Below are positions 44,125 to 53,328 of a DNA stretch of 64,000 nt, one piece after another. Numbering within the stretch: the first letter of the stretch is position 1; each line of letters begins with the position of its first letter. Position numbers and translations under genes: made by a program. This DNA comes from Niastella sp. OAS944. Its GTDB lineage: Bacteria; Bacteroidota; Bacteroidia; Chitinophagales; Chitinophagaceae. Where the stretch lies: assembly GCA_024809215.1 (NCBI GenBank), contig JANUBW010000009.1, forward strand, positions 372,001 through 436,000. Direction: 5' to 3'. Below the pieces are notes generated by a model. That model searched no databases, had not been told where the DNA came from, and worked only from the letters and a program-made list of their open reading frames with translations.

Positions 44125-44237
44125 TATTGACTTATTACAAGAAATAAATATTTTATTTATTTCACATGCAATCCTGCCGTTTTAATCGATATTTGGCATA
44201 AATATTTAATATTTATAGTAAAACCAACGCGAACTGT

Positions 44238-47200
44238 ATGAGAAACTATACACTGCATACGCTGGTATTTGCCATAATTTTCGTTTGCTCTTTCCTGAAC
44301 ACTACAGCTCAATCTCCCGGTCAAATAGTACGCCGCTCTTCAGCAAGCACTGTGCTCGATCCTAATAGTGATGGATATACTTCTACCAATAGTTCGGGCT
44401 TTACTACCAGCGATATAACCCAAAGTGAAATACAGTTCAAAACTATACCGCCTGCCTTTTTGGAACCTATAGGCGACCTGGCCACGGGTCAGTCGGGCAG
44501 CTTTACCGACCTGGTAACTGCACCTACCGATAAAACAGGTTTTGTGGCCTATTACGATGGTACCAACCTCATCTTTCGTTTACGGGTGGGCAGCATTAGT
44601 AATGGTGCAAAAGGTTACAGTATATTGATAGATGCCGATTTTAAGGCCGGCAATAGTGGTTCGCAGGCCGACCCCAACTATGTGGCGCCTACTTCGCAAG
44701 GCACAGGTAATATTGGTTTTGAGTGGGAAGTGCTATTGGCTACAGGTAATTCCACTACCGTTACAGTGTACGAAGCTGATGGAAAGACAGGGCCGGATAT
44801 TGTGCAGAAATATCAGACAACCAATAGCAACAACTGGCAAATATCAACTGCGCTTACCACCAATTCAAACAACCCCGATTATTTCTACGATTTTTATGTG
44901 CCCATATCTGTGTTCACTGGTACTTATGCCATTACCGGCAGCACGCCGTTCAGATTTGTGGCCACTACGGTAAATTCGCCCACATCGGCCCTTACCGGTA
45001 GCCGTTCAGACATATTTGGCGTTAATGATGTAAATTATACAAGTACACCCGATGGCTGGCTGGCTGCATTGAACGGTACCCCGCCCATGACACTTACTTC
45101 GTTAAGTACAGGTTCGGTAGCCGGCGTTTGTACCAACCCGCCCGTGATCACCAGCAGTTCGGTTGTTATAGGGTCGGGCCAGTCTATTGCTGGTACCTGG
45201 GCGCGAAAGGATAACACTATGGATGCGAATGCAACTATCAGTGTATATCGCTATTCTTCTGCAGGTACTTTATTAAATACGTATACTTCTACGAGCGCTT
45301 ACCCCAGTGGTGTTGCTACCGGCACTGCGTGGACCATTACGGGCATCACAGCCGCTTCAGGTGATTATTTTGTAGCAAAGGCAAAAGGAACCAATGCTAC
45401 CCTTAATGAATCGGAATGTTTACAATCAAATATTATATATACTACCTGTTCTGCTACTATTAACCCTACGGTTCTTACCAATTCCGGCGCAAAGGGTATT
45501 TGTGGAAGTTTAACCACAGGGGCAACTGCCGCACTTATTTATAAAATGGATGCCACCGGAAATACCTTAATGAACCCTGCGAATGCCAATACCACTTATA
45601 CGGCAACCACTTTTACCTGGTTTACATGTAGTGGTGGCACCAACAATGTAGACAATGGTACTTATATGGTTATTTTAACAGGTTCTGGTTGCCAGTCGAC
45701 CCCTGTATTTGATTGTATCAGCAGCGGTAACGGTTCTTTGGCGGGCCTCAGTGTAAATACCGGTATTACATTCCCCGCTGCTATTTATCCTTTCAATGAT
45801 ACGCTTGCGGGCGTTGTGCCTACTTCTACAAGTGCGCAGGTGGCAACTTTGTTTATCAATAATGTACTAAAGGCAACAGTAACCATACCGGCCAATACAA
45901 CCAGCTATGTTTTTAGGGGTTTGAAGCTGAATGCCAATGATAATATTAAAGTCTATTTATCTGGTAACGGTTGTACCGTATATAACAGTACTACAGTTCT
46001 TTGTTATAACCAGCCGCCGGTAATTACTACAGATGCCAATGGCAAACTGCTTGCAGGCGCCACTACTATTAGTGGTACTTCGGCAGCCAATGCCAGTATT
46101 ACATTGAATAGAGTTACTACTACCACCGCCAGCTGGACAACGACCGCCAATAGCAGTGGCGCCTGGTCGGTAACGGTGCCTGCGCTGGTAGCCGGCGATA
46201 CATACACAGCCACTGTAACGGCAGCCGGTGGTTGTAGTACGGCCAGTGCGGCTTCTTCAACTGCTACTGTAGCCGCTGTAACAACTACTTGCCCGGTCTT
46301 CACCTCAACACCATATTCAGACGCCAGTACTATTATTCACGGTACTGTAAATGTAACTACCACGGCAAGTGTTGTTCGGTTATATGTTGATGGGGCCCTG
46401 GCGGGGTCGCAAACATTCAATACGCCACCCACAGGTACACAAAACTGGGATATCACTTCATCGTTGCCATTGTATAATGGAGCCGTATTGAAGGCTACTT
46501 TTCAATCGGGCGCAACCGGTAGTGAAAAAACAGATTGTACTACCAGCACTGTAATATGTACCTCACCAACAACACCGGGTATTTCGCCCACGTCAACAAC
46601 CATCTTTGCAGGTCAAAATGTTCCCTATAGCATAACCAGTGCAGTGCCCACCGCCTGGTATGCAGTAAGGGATAATACGGGAAGCAGCTATGCTACCTCT
46701 GTTCTCAATGCATCAGCAACCTCTTTTACCTTAACCACTTCTAATTTCAGTACACCTGGTACGTACAATTTGCTGATCTCTGCCGATAAACTAAGCGGTT
46801 GTCCCGCCAGTACGGCCGCAGCCACCGTAGTGGTGAATGCCGTTGTAACCCCCGTTCGGTTTGTAAATGTAAGTGCCCGAAAAACCAATCAGGGTAATAC
46901 CGTAACCTGGCATGTAACAGATGAGGCAGATGTACATCATTATGAAATAGAAAAAAGCCTTGATGGAATAAATTTCGGCGTAATAGGTAGTGTTACATAC
47001 AAACAGGCAACAGCTGCTGTAAATAAGTACGACTATACAGATGTAAGCGCTTCCAATACAGATAAAGTGTATTACAGGGTTCGCCAGGTCGACAATAACC
47101 ATTTCTATACCCTTAGTTCAATAGTAATGGTTAAGCCCAATAGTGAGAACTTGTTCCTGGTTTGGCCTAACCCAACTACCGGCCGGGTAAATGTAAATAT

Positions 47201-47399
47201 TTCGGTAAACAACACACAGTCAACCTACGTTGAATTGTTAGACCTTACCGGTAGCAAATTGCTATCAAAACCAGTGCTGCTGGTTGCAGGTATAAATTCA
47301 GTCCTGGTAAAAGAACTGAATACATTTACGCCTGGTATTTATATCTTCAAAGTATTTGCCGATGGTAAGAATCATATGCAGAAGATTGTAATTAAATAA
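44238..47399 (+). CDS. Large exported protein with T9SS type A sorting domain
   Basis: A 1053-residue secreted protein. A signal peptide (VFAIIFVCSFLNTTAQ) is followed by a conserved N-terminal domain (about 25-260, SPGQIVRRSSASTVLDPNSDGY; ending near VNSPTSALTGSRSDIF), Thr/Ser-rich Ig-like repeats (about 300-880, with TTSYVFRGLKLNANDNIKVYL-like beta units), a region VRFVNVSARKTNQGNTVTWHV, and the C-terminal sorting domain LVWPNPTTGRVNVNIS...GIYIFKVF...KIVIK. Secreted by the type IX system and probably anchored to the cell surface; adhesion is the likely role. Confidence 0.92.
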   Translation: MRNYTLHTLVFAIIFVCSFLNTTAQSPGQIVRRSSASTVLDPNSDGYTSTNSSGFTTSDITQSEIQFKTIPPAFLEPIGDLATGQSGSFTDLVTAPTDKTGFVAYYDGTNLIFRLRVGSISNGAKGYSILIDADFKAGNSGSQADPNYVAPTSQGTGNIGFEWEVLLATGNSTTVTVYEADGKTGPDIVQKYQTTNSNNWQISTALTTNSNNPDYFYDFYVPISVFTGTYAITGSTPFRFVATTVNSPTSALTGSRSDIFGVNDVNYTSTPDGWLAALNGTPPMTLTSLSTGSVAGVCTNPPVITSSSVVIGSGQSIAGTWARKDNTMDANATISVYRYSSAGTLLNTYTSTSAYPSGVATGTAWTITGITAASGDYFVAKAKGTNATLNESECLQSNIIYTTCSATINPTVLTNSGAKGICGSLTTGATAALIYKMDATGNTLMNPANANTTYTATTFTWFTCSGGTNNVDNGTYMVILTGSGCQSTPVFDCISSGNGSLAGLSVNTGITFPAAIYPFNDTLAGVVPTSTSAQVATLFINNVLKATVTIPANTTSYVFRGLKLNANDNIKVYLSGNGCTVYNSTTVLCYNQPPVITTDANGKLLAGATTISGTSAANASITLNRVTTTTASWTTTANSSGAWSVTVPALVAGDTYTATVTAAGGCSTASAASSTATVAAVTTTCPVFTSTPYSDASTIIHGTVNVTTTASVVRLYVDGALAGSQTFNTPPTGTQNWDITSSLPLYNGAVLKATFQSGATGSEKTDCTTSTVICTSPTTPGISPTSTTIFAGQNVPYSITSAVPTAWYAVRDNTGSSYATSVLNASATSFTLTTSNFSTPGTYNLLISADKLSGCPASTAAATVVVNAVVTPVRFVNVSARKTNQGNTVTWHVTDEADVHHYEIEKSLDGINFGVIGSVTYKQATAAVNKYDYTDVSASNTDKVYYRVRQVDNNHFYTLSSIVMVKPNSENLFLVWPNPTTGRVNVNISVNNTQSTYVELLDLTGSKLLSKPVLLVAGINSVLVKELNTFTPGIYIFKVFADGKNHMQKIVIK

Positions 47400-47442
47400 A
47401 ATTTAATCTGATATAAAAGGCAGATAAAAAGAAAGAAAACGG

Positions 47443-47477
47443 CGCGCATATTGTTATATATACAATATGCGCGTTTT
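47443..47477 (+). terminator. Hairpin overlapping the LytTR start codon
   Basis: Perfect 12-bp stem CGCGCATATTGT (47443-47454) / ACAATATGCGCG (47462-47473), 7-nt loop TATATAT, then TTTTAATT. The next gene's ATG (47467-47469) lies inside the right arm. It can act both as terminator of the T9SS gene and as a block on translation start of the regulator gene. Confidence 0.65.
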
Positions 47478-48225
47478 AATTATTGATCCGGACCCACAGG
47501 CTGTAAAATATCTTGAAAAATTATTAACTGAGATCGCACCCGAAAAGGAAATAAGCGGTCGTTGCAAGGATATAAAGACCGCTACCCAATGGCTACAGAA
47601 GAACCCGCTGCCTAACCTGATCTTCTCTGCAATAGAATTACCCGATGGGTTGAGTTTTGAGGTAATCAACAATCTACAAAAAAAAATACCGGTAATTTTT
47701 ACATGTGCATCTGACAAATATGCGATAGATGCCTTTAGGGCTAACGGCATCTATTATTTGTTAAAGCCTTTTAAAAATGAAGAATTAACAGCTGCGCTAA
47801 ACCGGTATGAAACTTTTTTTTCGTCAACAACAAAACGGCAGGCAACCGTAAATGGAAAATCATCGTACCAGGAAAGATTTTTAGTGACCATTGGCCGCCA
47901 AATGAAATTGGTACCGGCCGATGAGGTAGCTTATTTTTTTACAGAAAATAAGATCGTATACCTGGTTACTTTTCAGCAGGCAAAATACAATACGGGTTTT
48001 ACATTGGAGCGTCTTGAACAACAACTGAACCCAACGCTCTTCTTTCGTATCAACCGCCAGTTCATTATTAATATTTCTTCTATAGTAAAACTATTTCCTG
48101 CCAGTAAATCGCGAATGAAGGTTGTGTTACAACCTGAAACCATCTATGATACCATTACCAGCTTTGGTCGCACTGAATCATTTTTTAACTGGATGTTAGG
48201 TGTTAGTGACCACTCAGCAGGTTAA
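47467..48225 (+). CDS. LytTR-type response regulator with degenerate receiver
   Basis: A 252-residue protein with an N-terminal receiver-like domain (1-120) and a C-terminal LytTR DNA-binding domain (about 142-240: FLVTIGRQMKLVPADEVAYFFTENKIVYLV; FFRINRQFIINISSIVKLF). The receiver keeps the Thr (IFTCAS) and Lys (LLKPF) but the expected phospho-acceptor Asp is replaced (PNLIFSAIELPDG) and the acidic pair reads DPDP instead of DDE. Phosphorylation-dependent control is therefore doubtful. The start codon is enclosed in a hairpin. No kinase gene is adjacent. Confidence 0.9.
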   Translation: MRVLIIDPDPQAVKYLEKLLTEIAPEKEISGRCKDIKTATQWLQKNPLPNLIFSAIELPDGLSFEVINNLQKKIPVIFTCASDKYAIDAFRANGIYYLLKPFKNEELTAALNRYETFFSSTTKRQATVNGKSSYQERFLVTIGRQMKLVPADEVAYFFTENKIVYLVTFQQAKYNTGFTLERLEQQLNPTLFFRINRQFIINISSIVKLFPASKSRMKVVLQPETIYDTITSFGRTESFFNWMLGVSDHSAG

Positions 48226-48328
48226 TTCGGCTATCCGGTAGTAAAATTCTACCACTGGGTATTTTGCATCTTTATCATGATAATATCTGCACAGAATTTG
48301 AGTGTATATGTACTCATTTACTTATCCA

Positions 48329-48718
48329 ATGAAAACTACAGTGAAACTAGGACTCATTACTACGATCGTTTTAACTGCGCTGTTTGTTGTTACCTGCAAA
48401 CATGAAATACCGCTGGCCGACAAAAATGACAATAATAACACCGATACCTGCGGTAACATACCATTTACTTATTCCGGCGCGGTTGCTTCCCTTATAACTA
48501 CTTATTGTACAAGATGCCATGGCGCCACAAGTCCCCGCGGCGGAATTGATTTAAGCAACTATGAGGGTGTTAAGGCGGTTGCCCTTAACGGAAAGCTGCT
48601 GGGCACTATTAAAAAGGAAACCGGTTTTAAACCCATGCCGCCCGGAACCACTAAGATCCCCAATTGCCAAATTCGCCAAATTGAAAAATGGGTACAGGCG
48701 GGTTCCCTAAATAACTAA
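48329..48718 (+). CDS. Cytochrome c-like lipoprotein (CxxCH)
   Basis: A 129-residue lipoprotein from ATG 48329 (upstream in-frame GTG/ATG codons at 48302 and 48308 would spoil the signal peptide). Cys23 is the probable lipid site (FVVTCKHE). A single haem motif, TYCTRCHGA, and a likely distal Met in KPMPPGT mark a small class I cytochrome c. First gene of a five-gene envelope unit. It probably passes electrons at the periplasmic face; the partner is unknown. Confidence 0.85.
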   Translation: MKTTVKLGLITTIVLTALFVVTCKHEIPLADKNDNNNTDTCGNIPFTYSGAVASLITTYCTRCHGATSPRGGIDLSNYEGVKAVALNGKLLGTIKKETGFKPMPPGTTKIPNCQIRQIEKWVQAGSLNN

Positions 48719-48724
48719 ACTTAT

Positions 48725-49117
48725 ATGAATAATCAACAAAATCATTTCCTGTTGAACAGGAAGAGATGGACTATTATGTCCATCATAACAGTTATGGTCA
48801 TTTCAAATACCGGCTGTTATTACGACAAGGCGGAATTGTTGTACCCTGGCGGCTCTGTAGACTGTTCTACCATATCGGCCACGTATGGCAAGGTACAGGC
48901 TATTATTTCGGGCAAATGCAATACTTCAGGTTGTCACAATGCACGCGATGCTGCGGGTGGAACGGTGCTTGAAACCTATGATCAGGTGAAGGCAAAAGCC
49001 AGTCGCATTAACCAGCGGGCCATTGTTGAAAAAACAATGCCACCAGCCGGGCCGCTGTCGACCGCAGATATAGCCATTTTAACATGCTGGATCAGTTCCG
49101 GCACACCAAATAACTAA
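48725..49117 (+). CDS. Cytochrome c-like lipoprotein with CX4CH motif
   Basis: A 130-residue lipoprotein (SNTGC, Cys31). It resembles the previous gene product in layout, but the haem-binding motif is spaced CNTSGCH (four residues between the cysteines). A distal Met is likely in EKTMPPAGPLS. Extended spacing occurs in some cytochrome-like Bacteroidota proteins (CxxSGCH type); haem attachment is inferred. It starts 6 nt after the preceding stop. Confidence 0.8.
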   Translation: MNNQQNHFLLNRKRWTIMSIITVMVISNTGCYYDKAELLYPGGSVDCSTISATYGKVQAIISGKCNTSGCHNARDAAGGTVLETYDQVKAKASRINQRAIVEKTMPPAGPLSTADIAILTCWISSGTPNN

Positions 49118-49129
49118 ACGATATTTTTT

Positions 49130-49549
49130 ATGCGTTCATGGAAGAAAATAATAGCAGCGTTGCTGATTCTGGCCCTGGCAGGCGGAAGCTATGGATGGTA
49201 CCAGTATCAAAAGGCGCCACCCGATATCAGAAAAGAAAAAGGCGGCATTGAAATAACAGCTATTGACCTGTTAAAAGAATTTCAGCAGAACGAAACGGCT
49301 TCCAATACGAAATACGTTGACAAAGTATTGGTTGTAACCGGAATGGTAACCGAAGTGCAAACCGATAGCAGCGGACAGTCCACGGTATACCTGCAAACCA
49401 ACGACCTGCTTTCGGCTGTTACCTGCAGCTTTTACCAGAATGATGAAAGCATTAATAAAGTAAAGGCTGGTTCACCTGCACGTATAAAAGGCGTATGTAC
49501 CGGCATGTTATCAGATGTAGTATTAAACAAATGCAGTTTGGCCGAATAA
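49130..49549 (+). CDS. Membrane-anchored OB-fold (tRNA_anti-like) protein
   Basis: A 139-residue protein with one N-terminal membrane anchor (IAALLILALAGGSYGW) and an OB-fold of the tRNA_anti-like type: ITAIDLLKEFQQNETASNTK, the strand KVLVVTGMVTEVQTDSSG, and a C-terminal INKVKAGSPARIKGVCTG. Despite the family name, such exported versions have no known nucleic-acid role. Third gene of the envelope operon, 12 nt after the cytochrome gene. Confidence 0.85.
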   Translation: MRSWKKIIAALLILALAGGSYGWYQYQKAPPDIRKEKGGIEITAIDLLKEFQQNETASNTKYVDKVLVVTGMVTEVQTDSSGQSTVYLQTNDLLSAVTCSFYQNDESINKVKAGSPARIKGVCTGMLSDVVLNKCSLAE

Positions 49550-49578
49550 GACTGTTTATAAAATTAAAAATCTATTCT

Positions 49579-50130
49579 ATGAAGCAAATGCTTATAATTA
49601 TTGGTTCGTTTGTTCTCTCTCTTCCGGTTTTTTCACAGAAAAGATATTTTACAAAAACCGGACAAATAAATTTTGCTGCGGGCACAGCTGCAGAAGATAT
49701 TGATGGTATTAATAAAGCGGCTACCAGTGTTTTTGATGCAACCACGGGGCAAATTGAGTTTGCCGTGTTGGTGAAGGGTTTTGAATTTAAAAGAGCCCTG
49801 ATGCAGGAGCACTTTAATGAAAATTATATGGAAAGCGATAAGTTTCCCAAGTCGATATTCAAAGGCAAAATTGTGAATATTGATAAAGTGAATTTTCAGA
49901 AAGATGGTAGTTACCCCGTTACAGTTAAAGGTGTGTTAGATATGCATGGTGTAAAAAAAGAAGTGGAAACAACCGGCGCATTAAAAGTGACCGGTGAAGC
50001 CGTGCAGTCAGATGCTTCATTTACTGTGTTGCTGGCCGATTATAAAATTGCCATACCCTCACTGGTAAAAGATAAAATTTCCCCATCAGTTACCATTAAA
50101 GTAAACTGCCATTATAATGTGCTTAAGTAA
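49579..50130 (+). CDS. YceI-family periplasmic protein
   Basis: A 183-residue exported protein from ATG 49579 with signal peptide MKQMLIIIGSFVLSLPVFSQ. The lipocalin-like YceI fold is seen in YFTKTGQINFAAGTAAEDID, then MQEHFNENYMESDKFPKSIFKGK, and the closing KDKISPSVTIKVN. YceI proteins bind isoprenoid-type lipids and often sit with cytochromes. The classical start motif (YxIDxxHS) is reduced here. Fourth gene of the envelope operon. Confidence 0.9.
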   Translation: MKQMLIIIGSFVLSLPVFSQKRYFTKTGQINFAAGTAAEDIDGINKAATSVFDATTGQIEFAVLVKGFEFKRALMQEHFNENYMESDKFPKSIFKGKIVNIDKVNFQKDGSYPVTVKGVLDMHGVKKEVETTGALKVTGEAVQSDASFTVLLADYKIAIPSLVKDKISPSVTIKVNCHYNVLK

Positions 50131-50146
50131 AACTAATTATTTAAAC

Positions 50147-51031
50147 ATGCAGAAGTTTTTGTTCGCGCTGTTATTGGTAACTGCTTCACAAATTGGGTAT
50201 GCGCAGGATGAACTGCTTTCACTGGTTGATAAAGATGAAACCACAAAGCCTGAGCGGGTTACCAATGCTTTTAAATCTTCGCGGGTTATAAACGGGCATT
50301 CCATGGAATTCCTGGGCAAGGGTGTACTTGATTTTCGTATTCTGCATCGCTTTGGTGATGTTAGTACGGGTATAAGTAACCTGTTCGGGCTCGATCAGGC
50401 AAGTATGCGTATTGGTTTGGATTATGGGCTGCTGAACAATTTAACAATAGGTTTTGGCCGCAGTAATGTGGGTAAAGAACTTGATGGATTTATTAAATTC
50501 TGCCCCGTATGGCAAACTACTGGCCCGGGTTCTTTTCCATTTTCTATTGTGCTGGTAAGTGGTGTTACGCTTACAACACAGCCCTGGGCCGATACTACCC
50601 GTAAGAATTATTTCAGCAGCCGCATGGCCTTTTACAATGAACTGATATTGGGCCGTAAGTTCAGCGAACGCTTTAGTTTACAGCTGAGCCCGGTATTTGT
50701 TCACAGGAACCTGGTTGAACAGGCTTCAGAGGAAAACGATGTATATGCACTCGGGATAGGCGCCCGGTTCAAATTAACAAAGCGCATAGCCTTTGTGGCG
50801 GATTATCATTACATCGCAAAAGGACTTGATAAGGATATTTATAAAGATCCTTTGTCGGTTGGCTTTGATATTGAAACCGGCGGCCACGTGTTTCAGTTGC
50901 ATTTTTCCAATGCCACCGGTATGAACGAAAAGGCCTTTATAACAAATACCACCGGCGACTGGGGAAAAGGGGAAGTGCGTTTTGGATTTAATTTATCGCG
51001 GGTATTTACAGTTGCCAGGTCACGGCGTTAA
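50147..51031 (+). CDS. DUF5777-family outer-membrane beta-barrel protein
   Basis: A 294-residue exported protein (signal peptide LFALLLVTASQIGYAQ). The conserved start NAFKSSRVINGHSMEFLGKGVLDFRILHRFG and the alternating strands through FGFNLSRVF fit the DUF5777 barrel family, which regularly co-occurs with YceI and cytochrome genes in Bacteroidota. It is last in the operon and is followed by a terminator. Function unknown, perhaps a porin-like partner of the haem proteins. Confidence 0.87.
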   Translation: MQKFLFALLLVTASQIGYAQDELLSLVDKDETTKPERVTNAFKSSRVINGHSMEFLGKGVLDFRILHRFGDVSTGISNLFGLDQASMRIGLDYGLLNNLTIGFGRSNVGKELDGFIKFCPVWQTTGPGSFPFSIVLVSGVTLTTQPWADTTRKNYFSSRMAFYNELILGRKFSERFSLQLSPVFVHRNLVEQASEENDVYALGIGARFKLTKRIAFVADYHYIAKGLDKDIYKDPLSVGFDIETGGHVFQLHFSNATGMNEKAFITNTTGDWGKGEVRFGFNLSRVFTVARSRR

Positions 51032-51049
51032 ACAAACAGTCATAGTTTT

Positions 51050-51087
51050 AGCCCCGGAAGCCTTATTAAAGTTTTCGGGGCTTTTTG
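51050..51087 (+). terminator. Terminator of the envelope operon
   Basis: Stem AGCCCCG/CGGGGCT (51050-51056, 51076-51082) with weaker inner pairs, then TTTTTG. It separates the operon from the downstream receptor gene. Confidence 0.8.
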
Positions 51088-51110
51088 TTATCTTTCGGGC
51101 CTTTTTTATA

Positions 51111-53279
51111 ATGAAATATATCATTCTTATAGCCGCTTTGCTTTGCACTTCACTGGTACAGGCGCAGCAGGTACAAAAGCTATTTATAAAAGACGCCGCT
51201 ACAAAAGCACCATTGCAGGGCGCTACCATACTGGTTAAAAGCACTGGTGCTTCCTTTGTTTCCGATAGTACAGGCGCTATTGAATTAACAGGTATTCCTG
51301 CTGGGGCACAAATGCTCATAGTTAGTTATACAGGATTTGAGACCCACGAGCAGGTTGTGCATTTTCCGCTGAGTAAAACAATAGAAATATTACTTGAGCC
51401 TGCAGATGATGAGCTGGCTGAAGTACAGGTTACTGCTACCCGCAGCAGTCGCAGCATTAACGACATTCCTACCCGTATTGAAACCATTACTGCCGGCGAA
51501 CTACACGAAAAAGCAGTTATGCAACCGGGTAACATCCGTATGCTGCTTACAGAAAGCACAGGTATTCAAACGCAACAAACGTCTGCAGTGTCTGGCAGCG
51601 CCGGTATTCGTATTCAGGGGTTGGATGGAAGATATACGCTGATGCTGAAAGACGGCTTCCCTTTATACAGCGGCTTTTCGGGTGGGCTCAGTATTTTACA
51701 AATACCACCGCTCGATCTGAAACGCGTGGAAGTTATTAAGGGGTCCTCTTCTACATTATATGGCGGTGGCGCCATTGCCGGACTGGTAAACCTGGTTACG
51801 AAGGAACCCACTGACAAACGCGAATTGTCGATGCTGGCCAATGTTAACCAAACAGGGGCGCTTGACCTGAATGCTTACTATGGGCAAAAGTTTGGCAGGC
51901 TGGGGCTTACTTTGTTTGCAACCCGTAATTCTCAGGCTGCTTATAATAATAATCATGATGAGTTTTCGGATATTCCACACTTTACCCGCTATACCGTTAA
52001 CCCAAAAGTATTTTATTATCCCAATGCTTCCACTACCATTAGCCTTGGTGTAAATACCAGTTTTGAGGACCGGCTGGGTGGCGATATGCAGGTAATAAAG
52101 CACCATGCAGATAGTATGCATAGCTATTTTGAAAAGAACAAAACCGACCGGTATGCTACCCAGTTCAAACTGGAGAAAAGGTTTGAAAATAAGGCAGTGC
52201 TGACGCTTAAGAACAGTTTCGGTTATTTTAACCGGGCCATTGAATTACCTGATTATCTTTTTTCAGGCAAACAAAATGCATCGTTTTCTGAGCTCAATTT
52301 TCTGTTGCCAAAAGACAAGGCAGAATGGGTGGCGGGGCTCAGCTTTGTAACCGATAAATTCAAACAAACCAACGCTACACAAAATCCGCTGGATTATGAT
52401 CTTGTTACCAGCGGTGTTTTTGTGCAGAATAACTGGAAACCGGCAGAAATGTTTGTGCTTGAATCGGGGCTGCGCATTGATCATACTAACCAACATGATC
52501 TATTTGTATTGCCGCGTATTTCGGCCATGTATAAATTCAACAGGCATTTTACCAGCAGAGTAGGTTGGGGATTAGGGTACAAGGCGCCCAATATTTTTTC
52601 GGAAGAGGCAGAAGAAAAGAGCTTTCGAAACATACAGCCGCTTGCCCAATCAGTTACTACAAAAACCGAACGTTCGAATGGGTTTAATGTAGATGTAAAT
52701 TATAAAGGCCGCCTTACAGATGAAGTTAGTATCAGCATCAATCAATTGTTCTTTTATACAGGGTTAAAAGATCCATTGTTGCTCGATACGCTGCCGCAGA
52801 CCAATGGAAATTATGCTTTTTATAATGCAAATGGATCTCTTACTGCCAAAGGTTTTGAGACCAATGTTCGATTGGCGTACCATGAATGGTCTATGTATAT
52901 TGGTTATACTTATACCAATGTGCAAAGAGATTTTACAAGAGGGGGGGCGGTTAATCCGCTTACTGCCAAACACCGCATCAATTGTAACCTAATGTATGAA
53001 GAGGAAGATAAATGGCGTATTGCTTATGAGTTGTTCTATACAGGGCGCCAGCAATTGACCAATGGTGAAAGCGTAAGGGATTATTGGGTAATGGGCGTTT
53101 CGGGCGAAAGAAAATTCAGACATGTTAGCGTGTTCCTGAATTTTGAGAACTTTCTCGATACGCGACAGTCGCGTTGGGAGCCCATGTACACCGGTTCAAT
53201 ACAACAGCCCGATTTTAGGGAGATCTATACGCCTATAGATGGTTTTATTTTTAATGGCGGGTTTAGAGTAATATTGTAA
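51111..53279 (+). CDS. TonB-dependent outer-membrane receptor
   Basis: A 722-residue receptor from ATG 51111 (signal peptide IILIAALLCTSLVQAQ). A carboxypeptidase-regulatory domain (about 22-100) precedes the plug (EVQVTATRSSRSINDIPTRIE; IRIQGLDGRYTLMLKDG; VEVIKGSSSTLYGGGAIAG) and barrel, ending FIFNGGFRVIL. It is the FepA/BtuB-like (not SusC-like) class. The location just before the second metal-efflux operon suggests a metal-complex or siderophore substrate, which is inference only. A TATCTTTC near-consensus -7 box lies about 15 nt upstream. Confidence 0.94.
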   Translation: MKYIILIAALLCTSLVQAQQVQKLFIKDAATKAPLQGATILVKSTGASFVSDSTGAIELTGIPAGAQMLIVSYTGFETHEQVVHFPLSKTIEILLEPADDELAEVQVTATRSSRSINDIPTRIETITAGELHEKAVMQPGNIRMLLTESTGIQTQQTSAVSGSAGIRIQGLDGRYTLMLKDGFPLYSGFSGGLSILQIPPLDLKRVEVIKGSSSTLYGGGAIAGLVNLVTKEPTDKRELSMLANVNQTGALDLNAYYGQKFGRLGLTLFATRNSQAAYNNNHDEFSDIPHFTRYTVNPKVFYYPNASTTISLGVNTSFEDRLGGDMQVIKHHADSMHSYFEKNKTDRYATQFKLEKRFENKAVLTLKNSFGYFNRAIELPDYLFSGKQNASFSELNFLLPKDKAEWVAGLSFVTDKFKQTNATQNPLDYDLVTSGVFVQNNWKPAEMFVLESGLRIDHTNQHDLFVLPRISAMYKFNRHFTSRVGWGLGYKAPNIFSEEAEEKSFRNIQPLAQSVTTKTERSNGFNVDVNYKGRLTDEVSISINQLFFYTGLKDPLLLDTLPQTNGNYAFYNANGSLTAKGFETNVRLAYHEWSMYIGYTYTNVQRDFTRGGAVNPLTAKHRINCNLMYEEEDKWRIAYELFYTGRQQLTNGESVRDYWVMGVSGERKFRHVSVFLNFENFLDTRQSRWEPMYTGSIQQPDFREIYTPIDGFIFNGGFRVIL

Positions 53280-53285
53280 TTAAAA

Positions 53286-53311
53286 GTGTGCCCCGATGCA
53301 TCGGGGCACAC
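53286..53311. terminator. Perfect 26-bp palindrome, bidirectional terminator
   Basis: Perfect palindrome centred on TGCA (13-bp arms, CCCCGATGCATCGGGG core) between two convergent genes. On the minus strand it is followed by TTTTAATTA, a fair U-tract; on the plus strand the T-tract is missing. Confidence 0.75.
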
Positions 53312-53328
53312 CTGCCTTACTATTATTG

